Source: an uncultured Lachnospiraceae bacterium (GTDB lineage: Bacteria; Bacillota; Clostridia; Lachnospirales; Lachnospiraceae). Taken from it: a stretch of 5,888 nucleotides of DNA. The DNA lies in the NCBI GenBank assembly GCA_946406305.1, contig CAMJKC010000106.1, forward strand, positions 1 through 5,888, in the 5' to 3' direction. The notes under the pieces were generated by a model. It saw only the letters and a list, made by a program, of their open reading frames with translations, was not told where the DNA came from and searched no databases. Shown piece by piece: positions 1 to 5,888 of the stretch (the first letter of the stretch is position 1; each line of letters starts with the position of its first letter). A program made the position numbers and the translations under genes.

Positions 1-2
1 TT

Positions 3-218
3 AAGAGAGATGGGAAGAAAAAATTTGTAAACACATTTTTATTAATAGAAGATGAGATCAAAAAAGGTAAGAAACTAACAAAATTAGAAAAAATAGATAA
101 TTTATGTATGGACTTAGTGATTATAGTAGATAAATTAATAAATGACCAAGTAGCAGGAAGAAATGCTGTATCTTACTTAATGACAAATCCATTCAATAAT
201 TATAGGGTATATAAATAA
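3..218 (+). CDS. C-terminal part of an unrecognised protein upstream of virB4 (partial)
   Basis: This reading frame is open from the left edge and ends with TAA at 216-218, giving 71 residues. The first Met in frame is residue 36, so the real start lies outside the window. The visible tail is Lys-rich and mostly hydrophilic (KKGKKLTKLEKID), with one short moderately hydrophobic stretch (LCMDLVIIVDKLI) that looks more like an amphipathic helix than a membrane segment. It ends in TNPFNNYRVYK. I do not recognise the family. In many Gram-positive conjugation modules a small two-helix membrane protein (PrgI, VirB3-like) sits directly before VirB4, but this tail does not resemble one. The stop codon shares its last A with the ATG of virB4, so the two are probably co-transcribed and translationally coupled. 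That it is a real gene is well supported by the tight junction; its function is unknown. Confidence 0.7.
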   Translation, partial: KRDGKKKFVNTFLLIEDEIKKGKKLTKLEKIDNLCMDLVIIVDKLINDQVAGRNAVSYLMTNPFNNYRVYK

Positions 219-220
219 TG
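204..220 (+). promoter_or_regulatory. Translational coupling site, TAATG overlap before virB4
   Basis: The stop of the upstream gene (TAA, 216-218) and the start of virB4 (ATG, 218-220) share one base. The only Shine-Dalgarno-like sequence is a weak AGGGT at 204-208, about ten bases before the ATG. A weak site joined to an overlapping stop/start is typical of genes whose translation depends on ribosomes arriving from the gene before. The overlap is read directly; the coupling is inferred. Confidence 0.5.
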
Positions 221-2686
221 AAAGAAACGGAGTTTTTTAGAGAACTGAATAGAAATAATAAATACACAATACTTGATAGTATTCTTATTAATGATGTAAC
301 TGATGATAACATCATAGTATCTATAAATAATAGATTTGTAAAAATTTTCAAGTTTATAGATATAAATTTTTGCTTACAAGAGATGAATAGAAAAAGAGAA
401 ATACTTGATCAGTATAAAAGAATATTAAATGTCATAGATACAAATGTAGGCTTATCTATAATACTTAGAAATAGAAGAATTGATTTGTCGGAGAAAGTGC
501 TATTTGATTTAAAAGATGAAAAATATACTGATTTAAAGAAAGCAGCAAATGACACTATAAAAAGCAACTTAGATAAAGACAATAACACCTATGTAGTAGA
601 TAAGTATTTTGTATTTGAGATAGAAGCGAGAGATTTAGATACAGCAAGGAAAACTTTTGAACTGATAGAGCATATGTTTAATGCAGAAATAGAGCATTTA
701 GAAGGTGCAAAACTTTATGAGATACAACGAGATAATATTTATAAGTTTTTGAGTATATTTTATAACAAAAATGAAAGAGAAAATAATCCTAACTTTAAGA
801 AATTAATGAATGAAGAATTAAGGAAGAAACTTGGTATATCTGTTAAAGAGTTAATAAGACCTACAAATTTCATAGTTAATGATAAAGAGATGTTTGTGTC
901 TGATACACTATATAGAAATTTTTATTTTTATAATAACTATAAAATTATAGATGTGTCGGCACTTAATAATATAATACACAATGATTTTGAAGTAGTAGCT
1001 TGTATAAAAATAAGGAAATTGCAGCTTCAAGATGCTATAAGACAAGCAGAACTTGAACTTGGTAATGCTGATGGAGAGATATATAGGATAGAGACGGAAC
1101 TCGCAAAACAAGGACTTAGTAAAGATTTACTACCAAGAAATGCAGTACAGAGAAAAGAAGAAGCTGTATATATAAATGATTCATTGAAGAAAAGAGATGA
1201 AAACTTATTTGATATAAGTATGTATATGATGACTATGGCAACAGATAGAAAGACATTGGAAGAACACTCATATAAACTTATAAAAAAGTGTGCTATAAAT
1301 GGATTAAATATCAAAGTAGCTGATAAGATGCAGGAAAATGTATTTAACTCAATTATTCCAAATGGAGTAAATCAGACACCATATGTTAGAACTTTTGATA
1401 CTGAATCTCTTTGTGGATTAAATATATTTTATGCAGCTGATTGTATATTGGGAGATGGAGATTATTATGGAGTAAATAAATTAACAGGTAATCCTATAAT
1501 GTATGACATAATGAGTGGAGATAATTATAATTCACTTATACTTGGAATGAGTGGTAAGGGTAAAGGTTATAAGGCAAAAGAAACGATATTATATAGAATA
1601 TTGAGTGGTAAGAATCGTTCTACAATAATTATAGACAATGAAAACGAATATACAAAACTAACTGAAGCACTTGGTGGCGAGAATATAGAGATAACTGGTG
1701 GTGGGAAATCTCATATTAATTTATTTGATATAGACTTATCATATGGAGATAACTCAATATCTGATAAAGAAGATTTTATATTATCAGTATGTGCCGAGAT
1801 GCTACATAAGCCAATAACCAGTGGACAGAGAACTACTATATCTAATGCAGTATCTATGATATATGATAAGTGGTCAATGACTAATAGCAAAAATGATATA
1901 CCTACAATAGAAGATTTTGTGAAAGCATTAAGATATATCATAAAAGAAGAAACTGTAGGGGCGAAGCAGAATAATGTAGGGGCGAAGCATTGCGAGCCCT
2001 TTGAAGAAGATAATTACAGAAGTCCACATATCATTGACAACGAAGATAGAGAAATCTTAAAAGCTGTAGAATACTATGCTGACAAATCTCATTGCACTTT
2101 ATTTAGAGGGAAATCAAATATAGATTTTTCAAATAAATTAATAACATTCAATTTATCTAAACTTGGCAAAGACTTAAAGACCCTTGCTATGCAAGTAATA
2201 TGCGATACTATATGGCTAAAAATATGTAAAAACAAAAATGAAGGTATACCTACAGATTTAATAATAGATGAGTTTCATTTGATGTTTAGAAGTGAAGAAA
2301 CAGCTTCCTGGATGGCTAAATACTGGAAACAACTTAGAAAATATAAAGGCTGTCCTGTAGGTATAACACAAAATCCAGAAGATGTCCTATCAAGTGAAGA
2401 CGGAAGAAAAGTTATAGCAAATACAAATATGAATATATTGTTATCAATGCTTGAAAAAGATAGAGAAATAATAGGTAATACATTAAATCTAACAAATGAA
2501 GAATTAAAATACATAAGGAACAAGAAAGCAGGAGAAGGCATACTTGTTATTGGAGCAGGTAAGAAACTAAATAATCAAACAACTATACCATTTGTAAATA
2601 AATATGAGAAAAATAATTTAATATATGCACTTATAAATACATCGGATGATGAAGAGTTGGTGTTGAATGAAAAACATGATAAATAG
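218..2686 (+). CDS. virB4: VirB4-type conjugation ATPase (Gram-positive type IV secretion motor)
   Basis: VirB4 ATPases power assembly of, and substrate movement through, the type IV secretion channel, acting at the cytoplasmic face of the membrane. The 822 residues fit the family length. Residues 1-260 form the N-terminal half that binds the channel in family members. A helical, probably coiled segment follows at about 262-330. From 395 on the sequence follows Gram-positive VirB4 closely: YYGVNKLTGNPIMYD (416-430), the P-loop GMSGKGKG (443-450), IIDNENEYTKL (471-481), HINLFDI (499-505), Walker B DLIIDEFH (680-687) and GITQNPEDVL (715-724). The P-loop is unusual because the final Ser/Thr of GxxxxGK[ST] is Gly450 (GGT at 1565-1567). 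Residues 579-597 come from a GC-rich repeat absent from the usual family pattern. The start is the ATG that overlaps the upstream stop; no other start is better placed. The 3' end overlaps the next gene by 20 bases. The family call is strong; whether this copy is fully active is less certain. Confidence 0.93.
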   Translation: MKETEFFRELNRNNKYTILDSILINDVTDDNIIVSINNRFVKIFKFIDINFCLQEMNRKREILDQYKRILNVIDTNVGLSIILRNRRIDLSEKVLFDLKDEKYTDLKKAANDTIKSNLDKDNNTYVVDKYFVFEIEARDLDTARKTFELIEHMFNAEIEHLEGAKLYEIQRDNIYKFLSIFYNKNERENNPNFKKLMNEELRKKLGISVKELIRPTNFIVNDKEMFVSDTLYRNFYFYNNYKIIDVSALNNIIHNDFEVVACIKIRKLQLQDAIRQAELELGNADGEIYRIETELAKQGLSKDLLPRNAVQRKEEAVYINDSLKKRDENLFDISMYMMTMATDRKTLEEHSYKLIKKCAINGLNIKVADKMQENVFNSIIPNGVNQTPYVRTFDTESLCGLNIFYAADCILGDGDYYGVNKLTGNPIMYDIMSGDNYNSLILGMSGKGKGYKAKETILYRILSGKNRSTIIIDNENEYTKLTEALGGENIEITGGGKSHINLFDIDLSYGDNSISDKEDFILSVCAEMLHKPITSGQRTTISNAVSMIYDKWSMTNSKNDIPTIEDFVKALRYIIKEETVGAKQNNVGAKHCEPFEEDNYRSPHIIDNEDREILKAVEYYADKSHCTLFRGKSNIDFSNKLITFNLSKLGKDLKTLAMQVICDTIWLKICKNKNEGIPTDLIIDEFHLMFRSEETASWMAKYWKQLRKYKGCPVGITQNPEDVLSSEDGRKVIANTNMNILLSMLEKDREIIGNTLNLTNEELKYIRNKKAGEGILVIGAGKKLNNQTTIPFVNKYEKNNLIYALINTSDDEELVLNEKHDK
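1952..2008 (+). repeat. GC-rich repeat insertion inside virB4
   Basis: Two identical 15-base copies of TGTAGGGGCGAAGCA lie at 1954-1968 and 1975-1989. They are 21 bases (seven codons) apart, and the second runs into TTGCGAGCCC. By hand count 1954-2000 holds 26 G/C in 47 bases, in a gene that is otherwise very AT-rich. GGGC at the start of the second copy and GCCC near its end can pair, giving an imperfect hairpin. The hexamer GAAGAA flanks the block at 1946-1951 and 2003-2008; removing the block with one hexamer copy (57 bases) leaves the reading frame intact. The insert adds VGAKQNN VGAKH plus flanks, using codons uncommon here (GGG, GCG, CCC). This resembles the short dispersed GTAGGGGCG-type repeats found in some bacterial genomes, recalled from memory and not checked. 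The hexamer may be coincidence, since GAA codons are common here. Confidence 0.6.
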
Positions 2687-4415
2687 AATATTTTTTGGAA
2701 AAACAAAATACCTAATGTGTTATTTAATAATAGCATTAAGTATATTAGTTAATGCTGATATTTTATATGCAAAAAGAGTTGATTTAAGTGGATTAAGTAT
2801 AAATCTTACCTTGGAAAAACAAAGTGAATTAAGCAATAAGGGTTTGAATGTTGATAATGAAAACAAAGAAGTTGATAAAGATAAATCAGTTGTGGCAAGA
2901 CTTACCATTACAAATAATAATCCATACGAGAGTGCTAAAATTACAATAAAAGAAAATACACCACAAGGTTTTAGACAGAATGGATTAAACAAGAATACAA
3001 GTATAAAGAATATCAACTTAAAAAAGAGTGAAAATGAAACATTAACATATAATTATAAATATGATAAAAAGTTTTTAGTAGATCAATATAATAGTATTGT
3101 ATATGATGAAGATGGTAGTATTATAGATGATAATGATACTCAGATTCTCATAGAAAATAGAGAAAACTATATAAATACAGATGAAACAAATAAAAATTAT
3201 AAAGAGTTTAGTATTGACAAAGAAAAGCAAGAAGAAATAGATAAAAAGTATAATAAAAGAAGTAGTATTTTTATAATAATATTAATAGTAGTTTTTGGGG
3301 CAGTAATTCTATATTTTGTATTTATATCTGTGTTGACAAGAATACGAGATATGTCAAATGAGCATTACGATGATCCATTTAAAATGTTGATATTCTTGTT
3401 ATTATCATCATTTATAATATCATTTGTTTGTAGCAGTGTTAATGCAAGTTCATATATACCAAATATATATTCAAAAAAAGATGAATTTAAAAAAGTCATA
3501 TTTGAAAGTATACAATTTAATGAGAGGTATTATAGATTTGAATATGAAATAGTTGTTAAATTTTCAAATAATAATTCTATAGCATATACTGAAAATGATA
3601 CTGATGGAGATTTATTATCAGATTATGATGAATATATGTATATGACTGATATGAATAATAAAGATACAGATAATGATGGTTTATCTGATTATATTGAAGT
3701 AAAACTATTAAATTATAATCCATTATCATATGATACATTTAATGATAGTAGAAATGATGCTAACAGAGATTATGATGGAGATGGACTGTCTAATATAAAA
3801 GAAGTAGAACTTGGTACAAGTTTGATACTTGAAGATACAGATGGAGATTTAATAAGTGATTATGATGAAGTATATGGAGAACCACCTACAAATCCATTAT
3901 ATATTGACACTGATGGTGATGGGCTTAATGATTATGCAGAATTAAAACTTGGACTTGACCCAACTAATATGTATACAGATGGAATAACACTTGATAGTGA
4001 AAGGAAAATAGAACAAAGTTTAGATTTGACCATAATACCAAATGAGTTAAGGACAGGAGATGTTATTATAAAGAGTGTAAGAGGTTCGGTTAATGGTTTG
4101 ATAGATGAAAATATAACATTTCACAATTATCAAAACAATAATTTTGACAATGTGATGGCTCTTGTATCAAATCCTTTTAGAGTTGAGAATGAAGATAATA
4201 ATAAAGTTAAAGTAACTTTTGATGTATCAAGGGTATATGATAGAATAGAAAAACTAATATTATGTAAATATGAAAATGGTATGTTTATACCAGTTGATAC
4301 GGATTTTAAAGGAAATGAAATCTTAGCTGATGTAACAAGTGGAATATATGGAGTTCTTGATAGTGAGTATATATTAAGAGATATGAGAATTTATATTTTG
4401 GATTATTTAAATTAG
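2667..4415 (+). CDS. Exported membrane protein with five thrombospondin type 3 calcium-binding repeats
   Basis: This looks like a surface protein of the conjugation module. Residues 14-35 form a signal peptide (CYLIIALSILVNADILYA), with possible cleavage after Ala30 or Ala35. Residues 36-199 would be outside and include a beta-rich stretch, about 72-130 (VVARLTITNNNP...LTYNYKY), like the repeated Ig-like domains of Gram-positive surface proteins. Two hydrophobic helices follow at 200-222 and 240-258, with a short basic/acidic loop between them. The second helix itself resembles a signal peptide ending in SSVNA. Residues 311-425 hold five DxDxDG-type calcium loops. Residues 450-567 match the domain that normally sits between such repeats and a von Willebrand A domain, but the protein stops at 582 without one. 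There is no LPXTG sorting signal. The gene overlaps virB4 by 20 bases. ATG 2667 was chosen; ATG 2676 (Met4) is also possible, as both lack a good ribosome binding site. A role in adhesion or channel contact is inferred from context only. Confidence 0.85.
   Translation: MKNMINRIFFGKTKYLMCYLIIALSILVNADILYAKRVDLSGLSINLTLEKQSELSNKGLNVDNENKEVDKDKSVVARLTITNNNPYESAKITIKENTPQGFRQNGLNKNTSIKNINLKKSENETLTYNYKYDKKFLVDQYNSIVYDEDGSIIDDNDTQILIENRENYINTDETNKNYKEFSIDKEKQEEIDKKYNKRSSIFIIILIVVFGAVILYFVFISVLTRIRDMSNEHYDDPFKMLIFLLLSSFIISFVCSSVNASSYIPNIYSKKDEFKKVIFESIQFNERYYRFEYEIVVKFSNNNSIAYTENDTDGDLLSDYDEYMYMTDMNNKDTDNDGLSDYIEVKLLNYNPLSYDTFNDSRNDANRDYDGDGLSNIKEVELGTSLILEDTDGDLISDYDEVYGEPPTNPLYIDTDGDGLNDYAELKLGLDPTNMYTDGITLDSERKIEQSLDLTIIPNELRTGDVIIKSVRGSVNGLIDENITFHNYQNNNFDNVMALVSNPFRVENEDNNKVKVTFDVSRVYDRIEKLILCKYENGMFIPVDTDFKGNEILADVTSGIYGVLDSEYILRDMRIYILDYLN
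3597..3941 (+). repeat. Five thrombospondin type 3 repeat units (protein level)
   Basis: The encoded units are DTDGDLLSDYDE (311-322), DTDNDGLSDYIE (333-344), DYDGDGLSNIKE (368-379), DTDGDLISDYDE (390-401) and DTDGDGLNDYAE (414-425). Spacing between unit starts is 22, 35, 22 and 24 residues. The regularly placed Asp residues are the calcium ligands in this repeat family. Units 1 and 4 are the closest pair, also at DNA level, which suggests duplication within the array. Units 1 and 4 have Leu or Leu-Ile in place of the usual Gly-Leu after the third Asp. Such arrays form stiff, calcium-stabilised stalks in secreted proteins. Confidence 0.88.
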
Positions 4416-4421
4416 AAGGTG
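4416..4421 (+). promoter_or_regulatory. Ribosome binding site of the Cys-rich membrane protein gene
   Basis: AAGGTG follows immediately after the TAG stop (4413-4415) of the preceding gene, and its AAGG core lies six bases before ATG 4426. It supports that start, and the ten-base gap suggests that ribosomes finishing the upstream gene can reinitiate here. Confidence 0.6.
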
Positions 4422-4425
4422 CAAA

Positions 4426-5721
4426 ATGAGACAAGATCCATATAAAAGATTAATGTTTGAGAAGTGGTTGATACCAAGACTTGTAGGAGCTGGTATAATT
4501 TTGATTACTGTTATAATTGTAGTTATACTTACTACGATGCAACAAAGTGAGCAACTTTATCTTGAAGGAGCTGCGAAATCTATGCCACTTGTTAATAATG
4601 AAAAATTAAAAATGTTTGGAGATTTATATGTAGAATTAAATAGGAAATATGAGAAAGAGATAAAAGATTTACAAATAGATTACTGTAGAAATAGAAAGAA
4701 TAAAAGAGGTGACAAGATATATTATGGTGTTAATGGTAAAGAAAATGTTGATTGGATGAAAAATCTTGATTATGTAAATGGATATCATATAACATATGAA
4801 AAAGGTGATGATACAAAAATTGACGGACAAAGTAATTTTATAGATATGATGGCTTTTTTGTCGACTGCTCTTGGCTCTGACCTGGATAAATATAGTGATG
4901 AAGAATTAAAAACTATTTTTACTAAATTATTTGAGATAACACATACATATATGTGGGATTCAACTGAATTATATCCTTGTGAACATGGTTGTAGTTGGTG
5001 CAAGTATTATTGTGGAGATTTTATGTGTCAGGGGACACTTAGTAGTAGAGAAGGTGGCGGTGGTGATGTTGTAGGATTTTATAAGTGTGATATGTTTATG
5101 GGAGAGAGTGGCAAATATGGACTTATGTATGATCCATTTTTAATAACAAAAACTTATCACTATCCAGAATTACAAGAATATGCAGGTAATGAAAGTGAAT
5201 TAAAAACAATATTTTCAGGGACAGGTGCTGACCATATGGGAGTAGTGGTGTGTGAAGATGATGAAATGTATAGTATAGCGAAAATGGAAGGAATATGTGA
5301 AGTTTGTAGTCAAGGAGCATTAACATTTAATCGAACTACAAAAACTTTTGCTGGTTGTCAACAAGAATTAGAGTGTCATCATGGAACATTATATGGTATA
5401 GAAGAAGGGATGATAAAAATAGATCCTCCGGTATATAGTATTGGGGATGAAAGTGGACATAGCAGTTGTACTAATTGTTCAATAGTACCAGGATGTAAAC
5501 ATGTATGTGGAAAGAATGAAGAAGAATGTCCACATGATAGTCACGAACCACCGTTTGATGCTGATGGTTGCTGGGCTTGTAATGGACATCCGCATTATGC
5601 CTGTCCTGGGCATGTGATAGTTACATGTTTTGGTCATACAGATTTAAACTTAACAATTAAAACAATGTATTATACAGAAATGTTAGATAAAATGATTGAA
5701 ATTTATAATAAAATAATGTAA
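4426..5721 (+). CDS. Single-pass membrane protein with Cys/His-rich extracytoplasmic domain, conjugation-module associated
   Basis: A basic N-terminus (residues 1-18) is followed by one membrane helix (about 19-37, VGAGIILITVIIVVILTT), so the remaining 390 residues should be outside the cell membrane. Residues 57-85 look helical. Residues 136-176 (NFIDMMAFLSTAL...FTKLFEI) recall a segment in conjugative-element proteins of Clostridia that lies ahead of a Cys/His-rich tail. From 185 on it is exceptionally rich in Cys and His. There are 21 Cys in all, with four CXXC pairs (CSWC 189-192, CEVC 291-294, CTNC 348-351, CWAC 382-385), plus HPHYACPGH (388-396) and CFGHTDLNLTIK (401-412). I recall CxGHxDL-type tails in proteins of Gram-positive integrative elements, but cannot name the family with certainty. 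Zinc or other metal binding, or disulfide bonding, is likely; no peptidase active site could be assigned. Genes on both sides encode exported proteins, which suggests a role in the outer part of the mating channel or at the cell wall. Confidence 0.8.
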   Translation: MRQDPYKRLMFEKWLIPRLVGAGIILITVIIVVILTTMQQSEQLYLEGAAKSMPLVNNEKLKMFGDLYVELNRKYEKEIKDLQIDYCRNRKNKRGDKIYYGVNGKENVDWMKNLDYVNGYHITYEKGDDTKIDGQSNFIDMMAFLSTALGSDLDKYSDEELKTIFTKLFEITHTYMWDSTELYPCEHGCSWCKYYCGDFMCQGTLSSREGGGGDVVGFYKCDMFMGESGKYGLMYDPFLITKTYHYPELQEYAGNESELKTIFSGTGADHMGVVVCEDDEMYSIAKMEGICEVCSQGALTFNRTTKTFAGCQQELECHHGTLYGIEEGMIKIDPPVYSIGDESGHSSCTNCSIVPGCKHVCGKNEEECPHDSHEPPFDADGCWACNGHPHYACPGHVIVTCFGHTDLNLTIKTMYYTEMLDKMIEIYNKIM

Positions 5722-5742
5722 ATTATAATTGGATAAGTTTGG

Positions 5743-5750
5743 AAGGAGGT
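5743..5750 (+). promoter_or_regulatory. Strong ribosome binding site of the last gene
   Basis: AAGGAGGT is an unbroken match to the 16S rRNA anti-Shine-Dalgarno sequence and is by far the best site in the window. The gap from AGGAGG to ATG 5753 is only three bases, shorter than usual. No better start exists nearby: the next in-frame ATG (5786) would cut away the charged part of the signal peptide. Strong initiation here suggests the secreted product is made in larger amounts than VirB4. Confidence 0.75.
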
Positions 5751-5752
5751 TT

Positions 5753-5888
5753 ATGAAAAATAAAGTTTATTCTATAATACTAATAATGTTTTTATCACTA
5801 TTTTTTAGTAATGTTTTAATTAGTTATGCAAGGAACTCAAGAGAGTATATCACAGAAGCAGGCTTTTCAAATGTTGATGAAGAAGAGA
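5753..5888 (+). CDS. N-terminus of a secreted protein (partial)
   Basis: Only the first 45 codons are inside the window and the frame is open at the right edge. The product begins with a standard Sec signal peptide: basic MKNK, a hydrophobic core (about 6-22) and a signal peptidase I site after Ala26 (ISYA, then RNSREY). There is no Cys at the cleavage region, so it is not a lipoprotein. The first mature residues (REYITEAGFSNVDEEE) are hydrophilic and acidic and do not reveal a family. It follows the Cys-rich membrane protein gene by 31 bases on the same strand. In comparable conjugation modules this place may hold a secreted cell-wall hydrolase or a surface protein, but nothing visible here decides that. 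Confidence 0.82.
   Translation, partial: MKNKVYSIILIMFLSLFFSNVLISYARNSREYITEAGFSNVDEEE

Noticed and set aside
698..712. Fifteen-base identity TTAGAAGGTGCAAAA between the inside of virB4 (698-712) and the start region of the Cys-rich protein gene (4412-4426)
   Set aside because: A rough estimate for DNA of this AT content gives a fair chance of one such match in a window this size, the two places have unrelated context, and no extended similarity surrounds them.
1954..1989. CRISPR-like repeat-spacer pair
   Set aside because: There are only two copies, separated by six bases and inside an intact reading frame, which is not compatible with a CRISPR array.
908..3016. Open frames of 67-98 codons on the - strand within virB4 and the next gene
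   Set aside because: They lie opposite strongly supported genes, have low-complexity hydrophobic translations typical of the reverse of AT-rich coding DNA, and show no ribosome binding sites or family motifs.
3333..3361. TTGACA at 3333-3338 as a possible -35 box of an internal promoter
   Set aside because: No acceptable -10 box lies 16-18 bases downstream, and it falls in the coding sequence of a membrane loop.
4785..5326. Two - strand open frames of 67 and 72 codons opposite the Cys-rich protein gene
   Set aside because: They are antisense shadows; the + strand frame has a membrane anchor, repeated Cys motifs and a ribosome binding site.
5724..5729. TATAAT in the gap before the last gene as a -10 box
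   Set aside because: No -35 box at proper spacing (TTGAAA at 5696 is 22 bases away) and no extended -10; such hexamers are expected by chance in this AT-rich DNA.
5722..5752. Terminator or operator in the 31-base gap after the Cys-rich protein gene
   Set aside because: No inverted repeat followed by a T-run is visible; the gap is explained by the ribosome binding site.

Overview
The window is very AT-rich, with AGA/ATA-heavy codon use, UGA not read as sense, and an AAGGAGGT-type ribosome binding site. This suggests a low-GC Firmicute, most likely an anaerobic Clostridia-type organism. All genes lie on the + strand and are packed end to end with overlaps or gaps of 31 bases or less, like a single transcription unit. 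No promoter, terminator, RNA gene, CRISPR array, insertion sequence, origin or attachment site could be supported, and no gene-free stretch exceeds about 30 bases.

Layout: (1) bases 3-218, the C-terminal 71 residues of an unrecognised protein whose stop shares one base with the next start (TAATG). (2) 218-2686, an 822-residue VirB4-type conjugation ATPase of the Gram-positive type IV secretion kind. Its Walker B and TQNP motifs are intact, but the last P-loop position is Gly instead of Ser/Thr, and a small GC-rich in-frame repeat is embedded in it. (3) 2667-4415, a 582-residue exported protein with an N-terminal signal peptide, an external domain, a membrane hairpin and then five calcium-binding thrombospondin type 3 repeats. 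It ends with the beta-rich domain that, in related proteins, usually precedes a von Willebrand A domain, which is missing here. (4) 4426-5721, a 431-residue single-pass membrane protein with a strikingly Cys/His-rich outside domain (21 Cys, four CXXC). (5) 5753 to the right edge, the first 45 codons of a secreted protein behind a strong ribosome binding site.

Taken together this is a piece of the transfer (mating channel) module of an integrative conjugative element or conjugative plasmid. VirB4 would be the cytoplasmic motor of the channel. The three following products all carry signal peptides or membrane anchors and would act at or outside the membrane, plausibly in channel assembly, cell-wall passage or contact with the recipient. 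Those roles are inferred from context. The relaxase, coupling protein, VirB6 and integrase are not in this window, so the type and limits of the element cannot be given.
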